A DNA stretch of 7,653 bases from Candidatus Methylomirabilota bacterium (GCA_023249165.1 JAHFDE010000106.1:1-7653), one strand, 5' to 3'; shown: positions 1 through 6,284, counted from the first letter of the stretch. The notes: generated from the sequence alone by a model not told the origin. Numbers and translations are program-made.

Positions 1-1
1 G

Positions 2-529
2 AGGTGGCAACCGATCTTGGGGGTTGCCTTGCTTACCCTAGCTTTCGTCGGTGGCCTGCAGGCGTGGCGGACGCCTTGGGCCACACACCTCGAAATGGTG
101 GTCGCACCCGACCAGGATGTAAGTCTCTCGGATCGATTCAGCCTATGGAAGGGATCCGTGTTGAGCCTCGAGGATCGTCCCCTGCTGGGCGTTGGCCCTA
201 GGAACTTCAAATACTTGGATCACGAGCGGTACGGCTTTAAGCAGATGAGTCACGCTCATAGCCTGTTCTTTAATGTTATCGCCGAACGAGGGCTCCTCGG
301 GTTTCTCTCGCTCATGGCCTTGCTCGGCTGTTATGCCTATGTGGGGGTGAGACGCTGGCCATCGAAGGATTCCCTCAGCACGGTCCTCTGGCATGCCGCC
401 ATGGGGAGCTTCATCACCATTGTGGTGGCAGGAGTGGTCAATACGACCCTGCACACGGAAGGGGCCATCGCTTTTTGGTCGCTGACCGCCCTCATGCTGT
501 CCTCCGGCGAAGCGGCAAAGCTTTCATAG
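2..529 (+). CDS. O-antigen ligase/polymerase-family membrane protein, C-terminal part (5' truncated)
   Basis: The reading frame is open from the first bases of the window, so the true start lies outside; about 175 C-terminal residues are present. The pattern is that of the Wzy_C/WaaL-type O-antigen ligase domain: an Arg-Phe-x-x-Trp (RFSLW) segment, then DRPLLGVGPRNF, then a SHAHS element where family members usually have HAHN, followed by ERGLLGFLSLMALL leading into a membrane helix. Two further hydrophobic stretches follow, around bases 395-455 and 460-510. Proteins of this family join or polymerise polysaccharide on undecaprenyl or lipid A-core carriers at the periplasmic face of the inner membrane. 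Ligase and polymerase cannot be separated from this fragment. A downstream kdsC and nearby lptFG fit an LPS role. The Asn-to-Ser change in the HAHN element is a small departure. The family call is fairly sure; the exact substrate is unknown. Confidence 0.8.
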   Translation, partial: RWQPILGVALLTLAFVGGLQAWRTPWATHLEMVVAPDQDVSLSDRFSLWKGSVLSLEDRPLLGVGPRNFKYLDHERYGFKQMSHAHSLFFNVIAERGLLGFLSLMALLGCYAYVGVRRWPSKDSLSTVLWHAAMGSFITIVVAGVVNTTLHTEGAIAFWSLTALMLSSGEAAKLS

Positions 530-553
530 GCGAGTGCATGGCGTGCTTTTCTA

Positions 554-582
554 TTGACTTTTCTTCCTCGAACTCCTACGGT
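554..582 (+). promoter_or_regulatory. Candidate sigma70-type promoter for kdsC-metK
   Basis: TTGACT (554-559, five of six matches to TTGACA) is followed after exactly 17 bases by TACGGT (577-582, three of six matches to TATAAT). It lies in the 142-base gap after the ligase-like gene. Transcription would begin near 589, giving a leader of about 80 bases before the chosen kdsC start. The -10 element is weak, so this is a candidate only. Confidence 0.3.
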
Positions 583-671
583 ATGGCGGGCATTCGGGGC
601 CATTATTGATGTTGTGCAGGGGACGTGAGGCGGGCCGGGGCAAGGTTTCGTCCCGAGGCGGGATCATTCTG

Positions 672-1232
672 ATGGCACGGAAGACGGCTCGCAGCCGGGG
701 GGACTTGCGTGAACGGGCCAGGCGGATCCGGCTGCTGCTCCTGGACGTGGATGGCGTCCTGACCGACGGGCGGATCATCTACGGGAGTGCCGGATTAGAA
801 GCACTGGCCTTTCATGTCCGGGACGGTCTTGCCCTGAAAAGTGCACAGGCATCGGGAATCACAGTGGGGCTTCTGAGCGGCCGGAAATCGGAGGCCCTGG
901 TTCGTCGAGCCGAGGAACTCGGTCTGACCGAGGTCCATGTCGGCGTCGAGGACAAGGGTGGCGTCTACCGCCAGTTGCTCACGCGGTACCGTCTGAGCGA
1001 TCCTAAGGTCGCCTACATGGGCGATGACCTTCCGGACCTTCCTTTGCTGCAACGGGCTGGCCTGGCCATTACGGTTGCCGATGCGCCGGCGGAGGTCCGG
1101 CGGATCGCCCACCTGGTGACCTCCCTGCCTGGAGGGAGGGGGGCGGTCCGGGAGGCGGTGGAGTGGCTGCTCAAATCCCAGGGCGTTTGGGATCGAGTGT
1201 GCGCGGATTTTCAGAGTAACCGGATCTCGTGA
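672..1232 (+). CDS. kdsC: 3-deoxy-D-manno-octulosonate 8-phosphate phosphatase (KdsC, HAD family)
   Basis: This gene encodes a cytoplasmic HAD-superfamily phosphatase that would hydrolyse Kdo-8-phosphate to Kdo, a step towards the inner core of LPS. All four HAD motifs are visible: motif I DVDGVLTDG at residues 25-33 with the nucleophile pair D25/D27, motif II at LLSGR (S69), the motif III lysine at EDK (K95), and motif IV GDD at 117-119. The FHVRDG segment (47-52) and the C-terminal GGRGAVREAVEWLL are typical of KdsC. From the ATG at 672 the protein is 186 residues, matching the roughly 170-190 of the family. An in-frame ATG at 606 would add 22 unconserved residues, so the shorter form is preferred; a GAGG lies 13 bases before 672, which is a rather long spacing. 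The stop overlaps the metK ribosome binding site. Related sugar-phosphate HAD phosphatases are possible alternatives, but the LPS setting favours KdsC. Confidence 0.85.
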   Translation: MARKTARSRGDLRERARRIRLLLLDVDGVLTDGRIIYGSAGLEALAFHVRDGLALKSAQASGITVGLLSGRKSEALVRRAEELGLTEVHVGVEDKGGVYRQLLTRYRLSDPKVAYMGDDLPDLPLLQRAGLAITVADAPAEVRRIAHLVTSLPGGRGAVREAVEWLLKSQGVWDRVCADFQSNRIS

Positions 1233-1237
1233 GGAGG
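1231..1237 (+). promoter_or_regulatory. metK ribosome binding site overlapping the kdsC stop
   Basis: GAGGAGG is a near-perfect Shine-Dalgarno sequence ending nine bases before the ATG at 1247. It decides that start over the GTG at 1229, which has no such site. The kdsC stop TGA (1230-1232) overlaps it, so ribosomes ending kdsC would be placed on the metK start. Translational coupling is inferred. Confidence 0.75.
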
Positions 1238-1246
1238 AAAATACCC

Positions 1247-2407
1247 ATGCCGCCAGGACGGTATCTATTTACATCGGAGTCGGTCACGGAGGGCCACCCC
1301 GACAAGATCGCAGATCAGATCTCTGATGCGATTCTGGATGCGATCTTTGCCCAGGATCCGTACGGCCGGGTGGCCTGCGAGACCTTGGTTACCACCGGCA
1401 TGGCCTTCGTGGCCGGCGAGATTACGACGAGATGTTACGTCGACATCCCCAGGATTGTTCGAGAGACCATCCGTGATGCCGGGTACACGCGGGCCAAGTA
1501 CGGTTTCGACTATGAAACCTGCGCAGTGATCACAGCCATTCAGGAGCAGTCTGCGGACATCGCGCTGGGGGTGGATATTCACGGGGCCGGCGACCAGGGA
1601 CTGATGTTCGGTTATGCCACGCGCGAGACCCCCGAGTTGATGCCCATGCCGATCATGCTGGCCCATAAGCTCTGCCGCCGACTGGCGGAGCTGCGGAAGA
1701 CGAATATCTTGGAGTACCTCCGCCCGGACGGAAAATCTCAGGTCACCGTGGAGTATGTGGACAGGAAGCCGAGCCGGATCAGCGCCATCGTGGTCGCCGC
1801 CCAGCACAGCCCCGATGTCACGCTCCAACAATTACGGGAAGACATCGTCGAGCAGGTGATTCTGCCCGTCATCCCCCCCGGGCTCTTGGATTCGGAGCAG
1901 GTCGTCTATCACATCAACCCAACGGGTCGGTTCGTCATTGGTGGACCCAAGGGCGACACAGGATTGACCGGGAGGAAGGTTATCGTCGATACGTATGGAG
2001 GGGTCGGAAGCCATGGGGGCGGCGCCTATTCGGGAAAGGATCCGACCAAAGTCGACCGGTCCGCCTCCTATATGGCCCGCTATATCGCTAAGAATATCGT
2101 TGCGGCCCAACTCGCAGACAGATGCGAGGTGCAGTTGGCCTACGCCATCGGCATCCCTGAACCGGTCTCGGTCATGGTCGACACCAAGGGGACGGGGAAG
2201 ATCCCCGATGAGATTCTCTGCTCCCTGGCCCGCAAGCACTTTGAACTTACCCCCGCGGAAATCCTGAAGGCCTTGGACCTGCGGCGGCCTATTTACAAAC
2301 AGACCGCGGTGTATGGCCACTTCGGCCGCAACGAGCCGGACTTCACGTGGGAGCGGACCGACCGCGCTGAGCTCCTGGCACGAGAGGCGGGCCGGTTCGG
2401 CGCCTAA
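1247..2407 (+). CDS. metK: S-adenosylmethionine synthetase (methionine adenosyltransferase)
   Basis: MetK makes S-adenosylmethionine from methionine and ATP, releasing phosphate and diphosphate; it is cytoplasmic and usually a tetramer. From the ATG at 1247 the protein is 386 residues, close to the roughly 384 of E. coli MetK. Signature segments are all present: FTSESVTEGHPDK (8-20), with the ATP-binding His of GHPDK; the gating-loop region around QSADIALGVD (101-110); the hexapeptide GAGDQG (113-118); FVIGGPKGDTGLTGRK (229-244); and the glycine-rich GGGAYSGKDPTKVDRS (257-272). No catalytic segment is missing or broken. The gene is directly coupled to kdsC upstream and is followed by ahcY, so synthesis of the methyl donor and removal of its by-product are adjacent. 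No SAM riboswitch is possible immediately upstream because the leader is kdsC coding sequence; control is presumably through the operon promoter. Confidence 0.97.
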   Translation: MPPGRYLFTSESVTEGHPDKIADQISDAILDAIFAQDPYGRVACETLVTTGMAFVAGEITTRCYVDIPRIVRETIRDAGYTRAKYGFDYETCAVITAIQEQSADIALGVDIHGAGDQGLMFGYATRETPELMPMPIMLAHKLCRRLAELRKTNILEYLRPDGKSQVTVEYVDRKPSRISAIVVAAQHSPDVTLQQLREDIVEQVILPVIPPGLLDSEQVVYHINPTGRFVIGGPKGDTGLTGRKVIVDTYGGVGSHGGGAYSGKDPTKVDRSASYMARYIAKNIVAAQLADRCEVQLAYAIGIPEPVSVMVDTKGTGKIPDEILCSLARKHFELTPAEILKALDLRRPIYKQTAVYGHFGRNEPDFTWERTDRAELLAREAGRFGA

Positions 2408-2410
2408 GGG

Positions 2411-2511
2411 TTCATTGAGTTCATTGAGTCTATTGGGTTTGTAGGGTTGACGACAAACTCGCTGGACCCAATCAACCCAACAAACCTAACACACCCAATA
2501 GACCCAACAAA
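2411..2511 (+). repeat. Inverted array of degenerate 9-bp repeats between metK and ahcY
   Basis: Four units in one orientation lie at 2411-2446: TTCATTGAG twice exactly (2411-2419, 2420-2428), then TCTATTGGG and TTTGTAGGG. A spacer of about 20 bases follows. Five units in the opposite orientation then run at 2467-2511: CCCAATCAA, CCCAACAAA, CCTAACACA, CCCAATAGA and CCCAACAAA. TCTATTGGG at 2429-2437 is the exact reverse complement of 2494-2502, and the match extends to 13 of 14 bases for 2429-2442 against 2489-2502. The transcript could therefore fold into a long imperfect stem-loop. The array fills nearly all of the 119-base gap and ends just before the ahcY ribosome binding site. Its function is unknown; possibilities are a processing or partial termination signal, a protein-binding site, or replication slippage of a mobile-like repeat. 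Confidence 0.8.
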
Positions 2512-2517
2512 CCATTT

Positions 2518-2525
2518 GGGGGGAG
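2518..2525 (+). promoter_or_regulatory. Atypically close ribosome binding site of ahcY
   Basis: GGGGGGAG ends one base before the GTG at 2527. If the first Gs of the run do the pairing, the effective spacing becomes about five bases. There is no better start nearby. The next in-frame ATG, at residue 25, would remove a conserved N-terminal segment, so GTG is kept. Confidence 0.5.
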
Positions 2526-2526
2526 C

Positions 2527-3783
2527 GTGGAATACGACGTCGCAGATCTCCGCCTCGCCGACAAGGGGCTCAAACGGATCGAGTGGGCCGGGCAGTTCAT
2601 GCCGGTCCTCGCCCATATCGAGGCGCGATTCAGCAAGGAGAGACCCCTGCGGGGCATCCGGGTTTCGGCCTGTCTCCATGTGACGACAGAGACGGCCAAT
2701 CTCCTTCGGGCGCTCAAGGCGGGCGGGGCGCAGGTGGCCCTGTGCGCCAGCAACCCGTTGAGCACGCAGGACGATGTCGCTGCCTCCCTGGTCAAACACT
2801 TGCGCGTTCCAGTGTTTGCCCGCAGGGGAGAGGATCGACGGACCTATTACAAGCATATTCAGAGCGCCTTGGAGATCCGCCCCCATATCACCATGGATGA
2901 CGGGGCCGATACGATCTCGGTCCTCCATGGCGAGCGGACCGATCTGCTCCCCGGGGTTATCGCCGGGACGGAGGAGACCACTACCGGGGTCGTGCGTCTG
3001 CGGCGCATGGAGGAGAAGGGGGTCCTCCGGTACCCGATCATTGCCGTCAACGATGCGGACACGAAACACCTCTTCGACAACCGGTATGGGACCGGGCAGA
3101 GCACCCTGGACGGTCTTATCCGTGCCACCAATGTCCTGCTGGCCGGCAGGCAAGTGGTGGTCTCGGGATACGGCTGGTGTGGCCGCGGGGTGGCGACCCG
3201 GGCTCAGGGGATGGGCTCGCACGTCATCGTCACCGAGGTAGATCCCGTGCGGGCACTGGAGGCGGTGATGGACGGGTTCCGCGTCATGCCGATGGGCGAG
3301 GCGGTCCGCGTGGGAGAGGTCTTCATCACCGTCACCGGCAACACCCAGGTGCTACGCCGGGAGCACCTCCAGCGGATGCGGGATGGTGCCATCCTGTGCA
3401 ATGCCGGTCACTTTAATGTGGAGATCGACCTCAAAGGACTTCGATCCCTGGCGAAGAAGCGGCGCACCGTTCGGGAACACGTGGAAGAGTTCACGCTGCG
3501 GAACGGCCGACGACTCCATCTGTTGGCCGAGGGGAGGTTGGTCAATCTTGCGGCTGCGGAGGGTCATCCGGCTTCGGTGATGGACATGAGCTTTGCCAAC
3601 CAGGCCCTGTCGGTGCAGTATGCGGTCCAACATGCCCATCGGCTTGCCAATCGTGTGTACCCAGTCCCGAAGGCGGTAGACGTGCAAGTCGCGCGCCTCA
3701 AGCTCACCTCGATGGGGGTCAAGATCGACAGCTTGACCGCGGAGCAGCAGCGGTATCTCCGGTCTTGGGAGTCCGGGACCTAA
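2527..3783 (+). CDS. ahcY: Adenosylhomocysteinase (S-adenosylhomocysteine hydrolase)
   Basis: AhcY splits S-adenosylhomocysteine into adenosine and homocysteine using tightly bound NAD, relieving product inhibition of methyltransferases. It is 418 residues, the short form common in archaea and Thermotoga-like bacteria, against roughly 430-470 in animals and many proteobacteria. Visible functional segments, with human counterparts from family knowledge, are: DDGAD (124-128, catalytic Asp); GTEETTTGV (147-155, catalytic Glu); K180 and D184 in TKHLFDN (as K186/D190); the NAD-binding GYGWCG (214-219) followed by the ribose-binding acidic residue E237; and NAGHFNVEID (292-301, His as H301). The position of human C195 is Thr (T189, in RYGTGQST). 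The protein ends in YLRSWESGT and lacks the C-terminal Lys-x-x-x-Tyr tail that reaches the neighbouring subunit in longer homologues. The start is GTG. The gene follows metK on the same strand across a repeat array. Confidence 0.95.
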   Translation: MEYDVADLRLADKGLKRIEWAGQFMPVLAHIEARFSKERPLRGIRVSACLHVTTETANLLRALKAGGAQVALCASNPLSTQDDVAASLVKHLRVPVFARRGEDRRTYYKHIQSALEIRPHITMDDGADTISVLHGERTDLLPGVIAGTEETTTGVVRLRRMEEKGVLRYPIIAVNDADTKHLFDNRYGTGQSTLDGLIRATNVLLAGRQVVVSGYGWCGRGVATRAQGMGSHVIVTEVDPVRALEAVMDGFRVMPMGEAVRVGEVFITVTGNTQVLRREHLQRMRDGAILCNAGHFNVEIDLKGLRSLAKKRRTVREHVEEFTLRNGRRLHLLAEGRLVNLAAAEGHPASVMDMSFANQALSVQYAVQHAHRLANRVYPVPKAVDVQVARLKLTSMGVKIDSLTAEQQRYLRSWESGT

Positions 3784-3862
3784 TTGGTGAGTAGTAGCTG
3801 GTGGCTAGTGGCTGGTGATTGATACCCCACCCGACACCTAACACCTAACACCCATCACCCAA
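3784..3862 (+). repeat. Inverted array of degenerate 7-bp repeats after ahcY
   Basis: Immediately after the ahcY stop come heptamers of the TGGTG type: TTGGTGA, GTAGTAG, CTGGTGG, CTAGTGG and CTGGTGA (3784-3818), with a drifting TTGATAC (3819-3825). After two intervening bases they are followed by heptamers of the opposite orientation: CACCCGA (3828-3834), CACCTAA twice exactly (3835-3841, 3842-3848), CACCCAT and CACCCAA (to 3862). The left units are degenerate reverse complements of the right ones, all carrying a CACC/GGTG core. The sequence lies in the convergent gap between ahcY and lptG. Pairing between halves is imperfect and there is no T-run, so it is not a standard intrinsic terminator. 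Function is unknown. Confidence 0.75.
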
Positions 3863-3867
3863 GTCCG

Positions 3868-3909
3868 CCCAACAGACTCAACAAACGCAATAAACCCAAC
3901 AAACCAACA
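3868..3909 (+). repeat. Second 9-bp repeat array, same family as the metK-ahcY array
   Basis: Units CCCAACAGA, CTCAACAAA, CGCAATAAA and CCCAACAAA run head to tail (3868-3903), with a partial unit CCAACA at 3904-3909. The stretch 3888-3906 matches 2496-2514 of the first array at 18 of 19 bases. It begins five bases after the heptamer array ends and stops about 20 bases before the lptG stop codon. Only one orientation is present here. The remaining bases to 3928 show nothing recognisable. Confidence 0.75.
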
Positions 3910-3928
3910 TGACGCTGACAGCTAGTCC

Positions 3929-5020
3929 TCAGATGCGTGGCTGAGCCCGGAGCAGGCCGAAGAAGGCGAGGCCCCCAAAGATCAGGTTTGGAAGCCAGAC
4001 GAGGAAGAGCGGGGGGAGCACCTCATTGCGGGCCAGCTGGAGGGCCATGGAGGAGAGGAACCAGTACAGGCCCGCCGCGGTGATGCACGTGCCCATGTGG
4101 ACGAAGAATCCCTGGCGTCCAACCCGGAACGCAATGACAATCCCTATGAGCGCCATGATGAAATTGATGGCTAATGTAGCAGGCTTGGCCGCCAGATCCG
4201 CCACGTAGCGACGGGCGTCCACCCCGCCGCGAGTCAGTCGCTGGATATACCGCTTGAGTTCCGCATAGCCCATCTCCGCCACTCCCTTCTCGACGACCGC
4301 CAGGTCCTCTGGGGTCGCGTCCAACTCCAAAGGCATTTCCCGGACCTCGGCGACGCTCATCTCAATTCCTCCTCCCGAGAATCGGTGAATCTGGACGCCC
4401 GAGAGGACCCAACGCCCGTCCCTCCACTGGCCCCTGGCTGCCTCGATCCGCTGGATCGGCACGAAGTCTGGGGAAAACTGAAAAAGAGAGACATCGAGCA
4501 TCTCGCCCTTCCTGGTGTCCAGGAGGTCGATGTGGAGGATGCGGCCTGGCCCCGCCAGATACCAGATGTCCTGGCTCCGGGTCCGATGAAATGCGGCCTC
4601 CTTCTTCATCTGCAGCTGCCGGATCCGCAGGGCAATCTCGTTTGCCCCAGGGGCAATCACTTCTTGGACCACAGAGAGCATGGCGGTAATTCCCAGGGCA
4701 AGGAGGACGATGGGCAGAACCGCCCGGAGGGGGTGGAGGCGCGCCATCTGCATGGCAAGAAGCTCGTGATTCCGGTTGAATTTGCCAACGCTGAGAAAGG
4801 AGGCGATCAGAACGGCAAAGGGGGTCATGCGGAGGGTCTCCTGCGGAAGCGTGTAGAAGTAGTAACTCAGGATATCGGAGACCGAGGCTCCCCAGGCGAC
4901 GTACTGGTGGAGCCTCTCGAAGAGGTGGACGAGGACGGAGGTGGCCACCAAGACCGCAAGGGTGAGACCGAACAGAATCAAGAAGTCTCGCCCGATGTAG
5001 CGATCCAGAATGCGGATCAT
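3929..5020 (-). CDS. lptG: LPS export permease LptG (LptF/LptG family)
   Basis: LptG is one of the two membrane subunits of the LptB2FGC ABC transporter, which extracts LPS from the inner membrane and feeds it to the periplasmic LptA bridge. From the ATG at 5020 the protein is 363 residues, against 360 in E. coli. It opens with RILDRYIGRDF, then a first membrane helix (about 13-32), a second and third (about 55-78 and 98-117), a periplasmic beta-rich domain (about 120-275), and three C-terminal helices (about 282-300, 308-328 and 336-357). LPPLFLVWLPNLIF near the end is typical of LptG. The start overlaps the lptF stop in ATGA. A 19-residue longer reading from 5077 is unlikely because the extra part lies inside lptF. 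Oddity: the coupling-helix region after helix 2, often E-x-x-AMRAAG in LptG, reads ELLAMQMARLHPLR (86-99), without the Gly. Assignment as LptG rather than LptF rests on gene order and the N- and C-terminal patterns. Confidence 0.88.
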   Translation of the reverse strand: MIRILDRYIGRDFLILFGLTLAVLVATSVLVHLFERLHQYVAWGASVSDILSYYFYTLPQETLRMTPFAVLIASFLSVGKFNRNHELLAMQMARLHPLRAVLPIVLLALGITAMLSVVQEVIAPGANEIALRIRQLQMKKEAAFHRTRSQDIWYLAGPGRILHIDLLDTRKGEMLDVSLFQFSPDFVPIQRIEAARGQWRDGRWVLSGVQIHRFSGGGIEMSVAEVREMPLELDATPEDLAVVEKGVAEMGYAELKRYIQRLTRGGVDARRYVADLAAKPATLAINFIMALIGIVIAFRVGRQGFFVHMGTCITAAGLYWFLSSMALQLARNEVLPPLFLVWLPNLIFGGLAFFGLLRAQPRI

Positions 5021-6189
5021 GACCCTCTCAGGCCTCGGGCCGTGGCCCACGCCTCCCGAAGGGATGCGGGGATCCACGATTCGCGGTCTCCGCCGATAAA
5101 GAGGAGCAGGCCGACGCTGCCGAGGAGGAGATTCGAGAGCCAGACGCCCCAGAAGGGCGGGATGATGCCATTCTTCCCCATCCCGTGACCGAAGACCATC
5201 AGGGTATAGTAGACGAAGGCCAGCGCAGTGGTGAGCCCGAGGCTGATCCCTCGACCCGATCGCCGGATACGGATCGCCAGCGGTGTGCCGAGGGTGATGA
5301 AGACGAGGCAGGCGGCGGGAGTGGCGAATCGGTGGTGAAAACTGACCAGCAGGTCTGCCGTCTTTTCTCCGGAGGCGCCACGGTCCCGGATGGCGGCGAG
5401 CAGTTCAGCGATCGTCAGCTCGTCCGGGCTCCTCTCCTTCACGGCGGCGCTCCGGGAATCGCTCACGGAGAGGGGCAACTTCAAGGTCTGAAACCTGGAG
5501 ACCTGGTAGTGACTCGGGTTCCCCTCGGGGATCACGTGGGCGGAGCCCTCCTGGAGCTCGAGCACGACGGTGTTCTGCCGATCATCGGGAGCGACGCGGC
5601 CCCGGCGGGCCGTGATCGTGCGCGGGTTTTTTTCATCCCTGGTATCGACCACAAAGACCCCCTCCATGACCCCTTTAGCGTTGTCCAGGCGGTTGGTGTA
5701 CAGGATCAGGCCATGAAAGTCGTCGTTGAAGACCCGTTCCTCGATGCCTATGGTTGCCTGGGTCCGTGTGAGGACGAACACCAGGTCTCGGAAGGCCTGC
5801 GCCGCCCAGGGAACGCCATAGATGCTGTTGGCAGCGGTGATGGCCATGGCCACGATGCCGACGCCGAAGGCGGGCAGGGACAGACGGTACAGTCTGCATC
5901 CCGCCGCCTTGAGTGCGGTGAGCTCCTGGTCGGCAGCCAGTCGGCCGTACGTGGCGATGACCGCAAGGAGAAGGGCCATGGGGGTGGTAAAGCCCAGCAG
6001 GGGAGGGAGGATAAACAGAAAGAGCCACGCAACGCTTGCGAGAGGGACGTGCTTGGTGACGACAAGCTCGATGAGTTTCAGGAGCGGCTTGGTCAGGAGC
6101 ACGAAGGTAAAGAATCCGAGTCCGAGGCCCATTGAGGTGAAGAGCTCGCGGCCGATGTATCGATCGATGATCCTCACGCCCACCTTCAT
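5017..6189 (-). CDS. lptF: LPS export permease LptF (LptF/LptG family)
   Basis: LptF is the partner membrane subunit of LptG in the LptB2FGC transporter. The protein is 390 residues, somewhat longer than E. coli LptF (about 366), mostly through a hydrophilic C-terminal tail (about 367-390). Visible order: IIDRYIGRELF at 7-17, helix 1 (about 18-34), helix 2 with TTPMALLLAVIATYGRL (68-84), the coupling segment ADQELTALKAAGCRL (86-100), helix 3 (about 104-122), a periplasmic domain (about 125-280) that contains VFNDDFHGLILYT (153-165), and three C-terminal helices (about 288-306, 315-335 and 343-365). The FNDDFxGLxxY segment is typical of LptF. The ATG at 6189 is kept; GTG codons at residues 3 and 5 are possible, the latter behind AAGGTGG. 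It is the first gene of a two-gene reverse-strand operon with lptG and is divergent from the FkbM gene. lptB, lptC and lptA are not in this window. Confidence 0.9.
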   Translation of the reverse strand: MKVGVRIIDRYIGRELFTSMGLGLGFFTFVLLTKPLLKLIELVVTKHVPLASVAWLFLFILPPLLGFTTPMALLLAVIATYGRLAADQELTALKAAGCRLYRLSLPAFGVGIVAMAITAANSIYGVPWAAQAFRDLVFVLTRTQATIGIEERVFNDDFHGLILYTNRLDNAKGVMEGVFVVDTRDEKNPRTITARRGRVAPDDRQNTVVLELQEGSAHVIPEGNPSHYQVSRFQTLKLPLSVSDSRSAAVKERSPDELTIAELLAAIRDRGASGEKTADLLVSFHHRFATPAACLVFITLGTPLAIRIRRSGRGISLGLTTALAFVYYTLMVFGHGMGKNGIIPPFWGVWLSNLLLGSVGLLLFIGGDRESWIPASLREAWATARGLRGS

Positions 6190-6275
6190 GACCAGCGTAT
6201 CCTAACCCCTCGACCTCCGAATGTAAAGGGGATTGAACGAGCGAACTAGAGGACCCCCGTCGCGTCTTTATCTTT

Positions 6276-6284
6276 TGGTACTAT
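6276..6284 (+). promoter_or_regulatory. Candidate extended -10 promoter element for the FkbM-family gene
   Basis: TGGTACTAT fits an extended -10 (TG, one base, then TACTAT with four of six matches to TATAAT). It lies in the 147-base gap between divergent lptF and the FkbM-family gene, and would give a leader of about 45 bases. No good -35 box is present at the right distance. The rest of 6190-6336 shows no clear promoter for lptF, terminator or repeat. Confidence 0.25.

Noticed and set aside
530..560. Terminator after the ligase-like gene (GCATGGCGTGCTTTT)
   Set aside because: The potential stem is only three or four base pairs, too weak to call.
1119..1139. CCTCCC...GGGAGG hairpin inside kdsC
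   Set aside because: It encodes the conserved SLPGGRG segment in a GC-rich gene and has no T tract; a coding explanation is enough.
1265..2320. Reverse-strand open frames opposite metK (188 and 162 codons)
   Set aside because: They are opposite a fully intact MetK and show no motif.
2408..2526. Possible SAH riboswitch upstream of ahcY
   Set aside because: The gap is almost entirely repeat units; I cannot find a conserved SAH-riboswitch-like core, and no room is left for one.
2447..2683. Small frame reading the 9-bp array as a peptide with Asn-Pro-Thr-like repeats
   Set aside because: A 9-bp period automatically gives a 3-residue peptide repeat; the frame then runs into ahcY out of register and has no ribosome binding site.
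2404..3222. Long reverse-strand open frame opposite ahcY (272 codons)
   Set aside because: It lies wholly opposite a clear adenosylhomocysteinase and starts in the repeat array; the translation resembles no family and is expected in GC-rich DNA.
2411..3909. CRISPR array
   Set aside because: Units are 7 or 9 bp, degenerate and without unique spacers.
3784..3928. Intrinsic terminator between convergent ahcY and lptG
   Set aside because: Inverted pairing is imperfect and no U-run follows on either strand; a weak CTCAG/CTGAG hairpin near 3929-3945 lies at the lptG end without a T tract.
4385..6135. Two long forward-strand open frames (267 and 316 codons) opposite lptG and lptF
   Set aside because: The reverse-strand genes are convincing membrane proteins. 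The forward translations are charged, low in hydrophobic residues and have no family pattern; they are shadows of GC-rich coding.
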